From the NCBI GenBank assembly GCA_035542575.1, contig DATKLE010000166.1, positions 62,001 through 126,000 of the forward strand: a stretch of DNA of 64,000 nucleotides, in the 5' to 3' direction. The DNA is from JAIQET01 sp035542575. GTDB taxonomy: Bacteria; Acidobacteriota; Terriglobia; Terriglobales; Acidobacteriaceae. Positions 58,319-64,000 of the stretch are shown in pieces. The position numbers and the translations under genes are program-made. How positions within the stretch are numbered: position 1 is the first letter of the stretch; every line of letters begins with the position of its first letter. Under the pieces are notes generated by a model. The model did no database searches. It had not been told where the DNA came from and saw only the letters and a program-made list of their open reading frames with translations.

Positions 58319-59173
58319 CTAGGGCTTCGCAGTCTTGTGCATGTCAACCGTAGACCAGGTCTTGTCGGCGGCGTGGCAGAGGTTTTCGAGCGGGCACTCG
58401 GCGCATTTCGGGGAGCGCGCCATGCACAGCTTGCGGCCGTGCCAGATGATCTGGTGCGCGAAGAGCGTCCACTTCTCGTGCGGGATGATCTGCATCAGGT
58501 CCTGCTCGATCTTTTTGGGGTCTTCCTGCTTCGTGAGTTCGAGGCGGCGCGAGATGCGTTGCACGTGGGTGTCCACCACCACGCCCTCGTTTTTGCCAAA
58601 CCAGGTGCCGAGGACGACGTTGGCGGTCTTGCGGGCGACGCCGGGAAGCGTGAGCAGGGCTTCCATGGTGTCGGGGACTTGGCCGCCGAAGTCGGAGACA
58701 ATTTTCTTGGCCGCTCCTACAACCGACTTGGACTTGTTGCGGAAAAAACCGGTCGATTTGACATCGGGCTGGAGCGCTTCTGGCGTCAGGGCAGCGAAGG
58801 CTTCGACCGTCGGATACTTCTGGAAAAGGCCAGGGGTGACCCGGTTGACGTTGACGTCGGTGGATTGGGCGGAAAGGATAGTGGCCACCAGCAGTTCCCA
58901 GGCGTTGCGGTGGGTGAGGGCGCAAGTTACCCCGGGATACTGCTGATCGAGGCGGAAGAGGATTTGCTGCACACGTTCGGGGGCGATTGGGTTGTAAGCT
59001 GCCGCTCGTGAAGGAGGCGCTTTCTGGCGCGTTGGAGCAGGGATGATCTTGTCCACACGCGCGGGCTTCGGCTGGCGGGAAGGACCGCGGCTTTGCTGTC
59101 CGCGGGGGACACCGCGGGCGCCTTCCTGGCGCCCGGTTTTTGCAGGCTGGCGGGGAATGACGCCGCGTACCAT
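58319..59173 (-). CDS. nth: Endonuclease III
   Basis: A 284-residue base-excision glycosylase/AP-lyase that removes oxidised pyrimidines. The helix-hairpin-helix LPGVARKTANVV (about 175-187) includes the catalytic Lys, the catalytic Asp is in VVDTHVQRIS (about 200), and the iron-sulfur Cys pattern C-x6-C-x2-C-x5-C is intact (CMARSPKCAECPLENLC). The N-terminal 65 residues are Arg/Lys/Pro-rich and basic, longer than in E. coli Nth. The start at 59173 has GAGG nine bases upstream; 59194 is an alternative. Confidence 0.93.
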   Translation of the reverse strand: MVRGVIPRQPAKTGRQEGARGVPRGQQSRGPSRQPKPARVDKIIPAPTRQKAPPSRAAAYNPIAPERVQQILFRLDQQYPGVTCALTHRNAWELLVATILSAQSTDVNVNRVTPGLFQKYPTVEAFAALTPEALQPDVKSTGFFRNKSKSVVGAAKKIVSDFGGQVPDTMEALLTLPGVARKTANVVLGTWFGKNEGVVVDTHVQRISRRLELTKQEDPKKIEQDLMQIIPHEKWTLFAHQIIWHGRKLCMARSPKCAECPLENLCHAADKTWSTVDMHKTAKP

Positions 59174-59214
59174 CACGGTTCGCCTCGCGGTCATCTTATC
59201 AAAAGCCGGTGCTA

Positions 59215-59245
59215 CCCACAGAGGCACAGAGACACGGAGAAAATT
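59215..59245. repeat. CCACAGAGGCACAGAGACACGGAG tract
   Basis: Short imperfect ACAGAG repeat of the same type as 13895-13975, in the intergenic region upstream of nth. Confidence 0.5.
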
Positions 59246-59343
59246 CCAGGATGCTCCGGCGGGGTGAGTTCTACTTTGGTAACCGGGGAGCGATTGACGT
59301 GTCCGGCGCATCCCGGTAGTCTCAAGTCATCCGGGAAACCCCA

Positions 59344-59568
59344 ATGGCAGTGAAGTCCATCCAACTCGGGCAGGTGTGGCGCAACGATCAGGACGGCCAG
59401 GACTACCTGGTGACCAAGCTATACAGTGAAGTGTTTACGCAGTATGCGGTGCTGCGTCCGGCGGCGGTGACCGCTCCCGATGCGCCCACGGTGCGGGTGA
59501 AGGTGACCAAGAACGCCCAAGGTGCGTCGCTGCCGGGGTATACATTTACGCAGGAAGGATCGTTCTGA
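59344..59568 (+). CDS. Small conserved hypothetical protein
   Basis: A 74-residue protein starting MAVKSIQLGQVWRNDQDGQDY. The sequence is consistent with a compact beta fold (VWRNDQDGQDYLVTKLYS, VRVKVTKNAQGASLPGYTFTQEG) similar to SH3-like small acidobacterial proteins. No catalytic motif. It precedes the dedA gene by about 80 bases on the same strand. Confidence 0.5.
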   Translation: MAVKSIQLGQVWRNDQDGQDYLVTKLYSEVFTQYAVLRPAAVTAPDAPTVRVKVTKNAQGASLPGYTFTQEGSF

Positions 59569-59647
59569 CCAGGCTTTGGGCCCGAGGCCCTGGCCAGGTT
59601 AGCCAACCCGAAGTTATCCTAGAGCCTGAAGCCCGCGCCTGGTTCCC

Positions 59648-60274
59648 ATGACACAGAAGATTCTGGCGGTTGTTTTCGTGTTCATCAAGTCGGTGATTGC
59701 GGTCACCGGCTACGGCGGCATCGTTTTGCTGATGGCCATCGAGTCGGCGTGTGTTCCGCTGCCTTCAGAGCTCATCATGCCGTTCGCGGGCTACCTGGTG
59801 TTTGAGGGAACGCTGAAGCTGCTGTGGGTGGCCACGGCGGGCGCCATCGGTTGCAACTTGGGATCGCTGGTGGCCTACGAGATTGGTTGTTATGGTGGGC
59901 GTCCGCTGGTGGAGAAGTACGGCCGCTGGATTCTGCTGAGCCGCCGTGAATTGGACTGGGCGGACCACTTTTTTGTGCGCTGGGGACATGCTGCGGTGTT
60001 TATCGCGCGCCTGCTGCCGGTGATCCGGACTTTTATTGCGTTGCCGGCAGGGATTGCGCGCATGCCGCGGGGCCGGTTTCACCTCTACACCTTTCTCGGG
60101 TCGTGGCCCTGGTGTTTCGCGCTGGCCTGGCTGGGCATGAAACTGGGTGAGAACTGGCGGGAACTAGGTAAGTACTTTCACCAGTTCGATGTTGTCATCG
60201 GGCTCCTACTTGCGGCGGGTGCGATCTGGTTCGTGTGGTCGCACTGGCAGAACCGCATGGTCGCTGACCGCTGA
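59648..60274 (+). CDS. DedA-family membrane protein
   Basis: A 208-residue protein with about four to five hydrophobic helices. It carries the family hallmarks AIESACVPLPSELIMPFAGYL (about 30-50, with conserved Glu and Pro) and FIARLLPVIRTFIALPAGIARM (about 118-139, with the conserved Arg-x3-Pro-x2-Arg). DedA proteins are flippases or transporters that recycle undecaprenyl phosphate and affect envelope integrity. The exact lipid for this member is inferred. Confidence 0.9.
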   Translation: MTQKILAVVFVFIKSVIAVTGYGGIVLLMAIESACVPLPSELIMPFAGYLVFEGTLKLLWVATAGAIGCNLGSLVAYEIGCYGGRPLVEKYGRWILLSRRELDWADHFFVRWGHAAVFIARLLPVIRTFIALPAGIARMPRGRFHLYTFLGSWPWCFALAWLGMKLGENWRELGKYFHQFDVVIGLLLAAGAIWFVWSHWQNRMVADR

Positions 60275-60332
60275 TCGGTGGATCACTCTTTTGCCATTGT
60301 GTTGAAGAGAGAAGGTGTGTCATCCTCGCGCC

Positions 60333-60575
60333 GTGTCATATGTGAGGACCATCGCTGCAGCCAGTGGGCTATGTTTTCTCGCGCTGATTGTCCGATCTGC
60401 GGTCCTGGTCGTATCTCCTCTGTTGCAAGTCTCTGATGAAGGCGCTTTCGGAGTCGGCGTCACCCTGAGCGGAATCATGGAAGTCCTGGTTACGTCGATC
60501 CTGCTGGGCTGGCTGCTGGGGACAGGATGGTATCTGATTCGGCGACGCCTCGGAAAAAATAGCACGTCGGCCTGA
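60333..60575 (+). CDS. Small membrane protein of unknown function
   Basis: An 80-residue frame from a GTG at 60333 (a longer frame from 60315 is possible). It has two hydrophobic stretches (about 5-30 and 48-66: IMEVLVTSILLGWLLGTGWYLI) and a basic C-terminus (RRRLGKN). No ribosome site is convincing, so its reality is uncertain. It follows dedA by about 60 bases. Confidence 0.4.
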   Translation: MSYVRTIAAASGLCFLALIVRSAVLVVSPLLQVSDEGAFGVGVTLSGIMEVLVTSILLGWLLGTGWYLIRRRLGKNSTSA

Positions 60576-60597
60576 GACGAGTTGCCCGGGTTTCAAT

Positions 60598-61440
60598 TTA
60601 GTCGATCTTCAAGGCCTTGGCCACCAGCTTCTCATGCCACTTCCAGGGCAAAATGCGCTTAAGCGCGAGCTGCATCTTCGCATCACTTCCAACGACATAG
60701 CGCAGCTTGGGATTCGGGTCCTGCGCAATCTTCGCAATCACACGGGCCACTTCAATGGGATCGCGTTTTCTCAGCTTCTGCACCTGGTCGCGCATGCGCT
60801 TTCCACGCTCGCGGTTGGGTGAAGTGCCGTCCAGAGTTTTCTGGCCAAGATGGGCGTTGCGGGTCCAGATGTCGGTCTGGTAGGCTCCCGGTTCGACCAG
60901 CACCACTTTGATGCCCAGCGCGTTCACCTCCAAGCGCAGCGATTCGCTCCAGCCTTCCAGCGCGTGTTTCGAAGCGGCATAACTCGAGGTCGCGACGGCA
61001 CCGTGCAGACCACTGATCGAGGAGACCATGATGATGTGGCCGGAGCGCTGGCGGCGCATGATGGGCAGGACAGCCTGGGTCATGGCCACGTGCCCGAAGA
61101 AGTTGGTCTCGAACTGGAGGCGGATTTCGTCGAGCTTCATGTCCTCGGCGAAGCCGGCCACGGCAAAACCAGCGTTGTTGACCAGCACGTCAATCCGCCC
61201 GTAGTCGCGGACGACCGCATCCAGAAACGGGGGAATACTGTCGAACTCCGCCACGTTGAGGCGGCGGACATCGAGCTGGCTGGCGACGCCGGCAGCGGCT
61301 GCCGCCTGGTCCAGGCGGTCGCGCCGGGCCAGTTCGCGCATGGAGGCGACCACCTTGACCCCCTCCTTAGCCAATTCCACCGCGGACAGCAGACCGATAC
61401 CACTCGATGTGCCAGTGATCACTGCAATTTTATCGGGCAT
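60598..61440 (-). CDS. Short-chain dehydrogenase/reductase
   Basis: A 280-residue SDR oxidoreductase. The cofactor loop TGTSSGIG (residues 9-16), the NNAGFA strand (about 86) and the catalytic triad Ser in VSSISG (about 137), Tyr and Lys in SYAASKHAL (about 151-155) are all present. The Arg after the second strand (SMRELARRDR) suggests NADP(H). The C-terminal 60 residues (KMQLALKRILPWKWHEKLVAKAL) are basic. The substrate is unknown. The start at 61440 gives a normal size; an upstream frame to 61551 is not typical. Confidence 0.87.
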   Translation of the reverse strand: MPDKIAVITGTSSGIGLLSAVELAKEGVKVVASMRELARRDRLDQAAAAAGVASQLDVRRLNVAEFDSIPPFLDAVVRDYGRIDVLVNNAGFAVAGFAEDMKLDEIRLQFETNFFGHVAMTQAVLPIMRRQRSGHIIMVSSISGLHGAVATSSYAASKHALEGWSESLRLEVNALGIKVVLVEPGAYQTDIWTRNAHLGQKTLDGTSPNRERGKRMRDQVQKLRKRDPIEVARVIAKIAQDPNPKLRYVVGSDAKMQLALKRILPWKWHEKLVAKALKID

Positions 61441-61516
61441 GGAGTCTAATGTAATAGCAAGCGGCAGGTTTGTCGTGGTGCGCCTGTAACGAAGGCGCCC
61501 CCATGGGAGGTCCACG

Positions 61517-61657
61517 ATGCGGACCATGATGGATTTCAGACGGCGGCACAATGAGTATTTTCACCCCCACCCGCTCTATAGCACGTATGCTCTGATTGCC
61601 AGCCTGGCGCTGGCGGGATTGCTGGTGGTCGTGATCGCCTGGTCGGTAGCCCACTAG
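61517..61657 (+). CDS. Very small membrane protein (46 aa)
   Basis: A 46-codon frame starting MRTMMDFRRRHNEYFHPHP. It has one hydrophobic helix (about 24-43, ALIASLALAGLLVVVIAWS) and a short tail. GGGAGG with a 7-base gap precedes the ATG. It is transcribed divergently from the SDR gene and ahead of the inositol-phosphate synthase gene. The basic-in, single-pass layout is typical for small membrane regulators. Its function is unknown. Confidence 0.55.
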   Translation: MRTMMDFRRRHNEYFHPHPLYSTYALIASLALAGLLVVVIAWSVAH

Positions 61658-61842
61658 CGGCCCATGCACCGGCGTGCCCTGAGTGAAAATGAAGGGGCAG
61701 CGCCCCCCAGCCTATGCGGCATTCCGCATCCCCTATTCTCCTTGCGCACATTCGCCCGCTCCGGGTTGCAAATCGCCCGCCGATACGAGAACATAACCGT
61801 TTGCCTTACATCCCACAGAACTCATAAGGAAGCAGCCGAATC

Positions 61843-63207
61843 ATGGCCAAGCGGCAAAGTGTGAAGTCTGAAGCCAAGTCAAGCAGTAGCACCGGGAGCG
61901 AGTTGAAGGCGCCCAAAGGAAAACTCGGGGTCATGATCCCGGGTATGGGCGCAGTGGCCACGACGTTTGTAGCCGGGGTGGAAGCCGTGCGCAAGGGCCT
62001 AGCCCAGCCTATCGGATCGCTCACCCAGATGGGCACGATTCGTTTGGGCAAGCGGACCGAAGGACGTTCGCCGAAAATTAAGGAGCTTGTCCCGCTCGCT
62101 GGGTTGGATGAACTGGTCTTCACAGGCTGGGACATCTTCGAGGACGACATGTACACCGCGGCCGTCAAAGCGGGCGTGCTCGAGCGCCACTTGCTGGACC
62201 AGGTGAAGCCTTTCCTCAGTTCAATCAGGCCGCGCCAGGCGGTGTTCGATCACAATTACGTGAAGAATCTGGACGGCCCCAACCTCAAGAAAGCGAAGAA
62301 CAAGATGGACCTGGCCGAACAGGTCCGCAGCGACATCCGGGAGTTCAAGCAGGGCTCCGGCGCTACTCGGCTGATCACCATCTGGTGCGGTTCGACCGAG
62401 TCATTCATCACCCCGACCGCGGCCCACGAGACGGTGAAGTCCTTCGAAAAGGCGCTGACCCAGAACGACGAGAATATCGCGCCTTCGATGATCTACGCCT
62501 ACGCCTCGCTGATGGAGGGAGTGCCGTTTGCCAACGGCGCGCCAAACCTGACAGTGGACATTCCCGCGATGCATGAGCTGGCGCGGCGCAACCAGGCTCC
62601 GATCTGTGGCAAGGACTTCAAGACCGGTCAGACCCTGATCAAGACGATCCTGGCGCCCGGGTTCAAGGCGCGCATGATCGGGCTGAATGGCTGGTTCTCC
62701 ACCAACATCCTGGGGAACCGCGACGGGGAGGTTCTGGACGACCCCGGGTCCTTCAAAACCAAGGAGGAGTCGAAGCTTTCGGTGCTGGAGCACATCCTGC
62801 AGCCGGGGCTCTATCCTGAGCTGTACGGTAACTTTACCCACAAGGTTCGCATCAATTATTACCCGCCACGTGGTGATAACAAAGAGGGTTGGGACAACAT
62901 TGACATCTTCGGGTGGCTCGGGTATCCGATGCAGATCAAGGTGGACTTCCTGTGCCGCGACTCCATCCTCGCAGCTCCCATCGTGCTTGACCTGGTGCTG
63001 TTCCTGGACCTGGCGCAGCGGGCCTCGGAACTCCAGGGGCTCGGCATCCAGGAGTGGCTGAGCTTTTACTTCAAGTCGCCCATGACCGCGCCGGGGCTGT
63101 ACCCAGAGCATGACCTGTTCATTCAGTTAATGAAGTTGAAGAACACGCTGCGGCATTTGAAGGGTGAAGAATTAATCACACACCTGGGGTTGGAGTACTA
63201 CGACTGA
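61843..63207 (+). CDS. ino1: Inositol-3-phosphate synthase
   Basis: A 454-residue NAD-dependent synthase that converts glucose-6-phosphate to 1D-myo-inositol-3-phosphate for inositol lipids or osmolytes. The dinucleotide loop GVMIPGMGAVATT is near residue 25-38. DFKTGQTLIKTILAPGF (about 265) and LNGWFSTNILGNRDGEVL (about 284-302) with FKTKEESK are the active-site blocks of the family. AAGGAAG stands ahead of the ATG. A small membrane peptide gene precedes it. Confidence 0.92.
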   Translation: MAKRQSVKSEAKSSSSTGSELKAPKGKLGVMIPGMGAVATTFVAGVEAVRKGLAQPIGSLTQMGTIRLGKRTEGRSPKIKELVPLAGLDELVFTGWDIFEDDMYTAAVKAGVLERHLLDQVKPFLSSIRPRQAVFDHNYVKNLDGPNLKKAKNKMDLAEQVRSDIREFKQGSGATRLITIWCGSTESFITPTAAHETVKSFEKALTQNDENIAPSMIYAYASLMEGVPFANGAPNLTVDIPAMHELARRNQAPICGKDFKTGQTLIKTILAPGFKARMIGLNGWFSTNILGNRDGEVLDDPGSFKTKEESKLSVLEHILQPGLYPELYGNFTHKVRINYYPPRGDNKEGWDNIDIFGWLGYPMQIKVDFLCRDSILAAPIVLDLVLFLDLAQRASELQGLGIQEWLSFYFKSPMTAPGLYPEHDLFIQLMKLKNTLRHLKGEELITHLGLEYYD

Positions 63208-63269
63208 GCGCTGAGCAACCTTCTCGCGCGGCAGTAAAGCCGTCAACGCTCGACTGCTGAGCAGCGCGA

Positions 63270-63782
63270 CTACTTCTCGTCGAAGTCCACCCAGGCACGG
63301 GTCTTGCCGACATCCACGCGCATGCTGCACTGCTTGGGCGCGATGTGCCCGAAGTAGATGCTGAACCGTGGCTCTGCCTGCGGCAGCTTGCCGGTCTGCA
63401 TGGGAGCCCGCACCAGGTCCTGCTGCTCGTCATACTTGCTGCCCGCGGTGACGTCTTTGTTCACGATCAACGTCCACTTGTCCTTCTCCGGAATCAGGTA
63501 GACGCGGTAGGCGCCGACGGGGATTTCCTTGCTGTTCAGCAGGAGCGGGGTCTCGGTGAACAAATCCATGGGCGCGTCACCCGGCGTCCACAGTTTTCCC
63601 AGCGGCAGTTCGTCTTTCTTGTCAACCACCAGCTGGTTGTAGCGCACGCTCATCTGTTTCTGATCGGCAAAGGTGCAGACGGCGGTGCTGGTCGCGGGTT
63701 GCGAGGCGGGATCCTGAGCAACTGCACCAGTAGACAGAAGCAGGCCCACGAGGAACATTGCGCAAGCAATAAGGCGTCGCAT
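63270..63782 (-). CDS. DUF2911-family exported protein
   Basis: A 170-residue protein with a signal peptide (CAMFLVGLLLSTGAVA) starting at 63782, which has GGAGGG upstream. The mature part carries LWTPGDAPMDLFTETPLLLNSKEIPVGAYRVYLIP, the pattern WxPG...PAGxYxLxxIP of DUF2911. It is probably a small periplasmic beta-sandwich. Its function is unknown. It converges with the inositol-phosphate synthase gene. Confidence 0.8.
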   Translation of the reverse strand: MRRLIACAMFLVGLLLSTGAVAQDPASQPATSTAVCTFADQKQMSVRYNQLVVDKKDELPLGKLWTPGDAPMDLFTETPLLLNSKEIPVGAYRVYLIPEKDKWTLIVNKDVTAGSKYDEQQDLVRAPMQTGKLPQAEPRFSIYFGHIAPKQCSMRVDVGKTRAWVDFDEK

Positions 63783-63835
63783 CACTTGCCCTCCGGAAGG
63801 AATGCGGTTCTGGGATGCCTGTTCTATGGGATATG

Positions 63836-64000
63836 CTAGCACCGACCCAGGCACATTGCAGCGATTAAGCAGTGGCACACGAGGTGCGCGAGGCGGCGCC
63901 TCTGTCCCAGCTTCAGCATTTGCTCGTACTCGGCAAACTTGTTGAGAAAGCGATCCAGGTCCCCCTCCGCAAGACGTACGGTCAAGAGTCGCGTTCGACG
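63836..64000 (-). CDS. Unidentified C-terminal fragment (cut by the window edge)
   Basis: An open frame of about 54 codons runs off the window end and stops at 63836. It reads like a helical, charged C-terminus (LAEGDLDRFLNKFAEYEQM and LKLGQRRRLAHL). It might be the end of a recombinase-like or DNA-binding protein, or may not be coding. No firm assignment. Confidence 0.25.
   Translation of the reverse strand, partial: RRTRLLTVRLAEGDLDRFLNKFAEYEQMLKLGQRRRLAHLVCHCLIAAMCLGRC

Overview
This is about 64 kb of a high-G+C bacterial chromosome (roughly 60-65 % by eye, not computed). It most likely comes from the Acidobacteriota, class Terriglobia or a close relative. The assignment is inferred from gene content: a DUF4382/DUF5666 lipoprotein, a HAF-repeat protein, a Ser/Thr kinase fused to a beta-propeller, secreted S9 and M28 peptidases, a type-B succinate dehydrogenase, and several dispersed intergenic repeats of kinds common in that phylum. 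No prophage, insertion sequence, CRISPR array or rRNA operon is visible. The window is mostly ordinary housekeeping sequence with short accessory patches.

Layout. 0-9 kb: start of glpX (cut by the window edge), a lipase-like hydrolase, a frameshifted methyltransferase, an AhpD-like protein, two exported proteins, glutaryl-CoA dehydrogenase, and a DUF5715 protein with an M15-peptidase-like motif. 9.5-13.9 kb: sdhC-sdhA-sdhB, split by an unannotated 52-codon membrane ORF on the opposite strand, then rdgB. 14-22 kb: a large membrane protein, a tandem universal stress protein, an RDD protein, a receiver/PilZ protein, a HAF-repeat protein, and intergenic regions with CRP-type sites and orphan terminators. 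22.3-26.4 kb: a patch of poorly conserved genes and remnants bounded by two tRNA-Arg genes. 26.9-30.7 kb: a copper-type P1B ATPase with a small HMA-like partner, then a VapBC-like module. 30.8-38 kb: membrane proteins, polX, cold-shock protein, NUDIX hydrolase, DUF2520 protein, YmdB-like phosphodiesterase. 38-41.8 kb: nagZ-anmK and a peptide-binding lipoprotein, forming a peptidoglycan-recycling cluster. 41.9-46 kb: mutS and a GalT-like protein. 46.3-51.6 kb: heme operon hemX-hemA-hemC-(AAA+ ATPase)-hemD. 51.6-64 kb: M28 peptidase, PASTA-less kinase with propeller, S9 peptidase, nth, DedA, SDR, a 46-codon membrane peptide, inositol-phosphate synthase, DUF2911 protein.

Most interesting threads. 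(1) Four palindromes of the form (T)GTGA-N6-TCAC(A) lie in intergenic DNA. One sits at -41.5 relative to a predicted start site for the universal stress gene. Another lies upstream of the heme operon with a consensus -10. They suggest a CRP/FNR-superfamily regulon. (2) Two rho-independent-looking terminators follow such sites with no ORF before them, so they may end small RNAs. (3) A strong promoter drives a small membrane ORF antisense to the sdh cluster. (4) An AAA+ ATPase interrupts the heme operon, and the hemD start beside it looks altered. (5) A GalT-like enzyme has Asn where the nucleophilic His should be. (6) Two genes each carry an apparent one-base frameshift, which may be real decay or assembly error.
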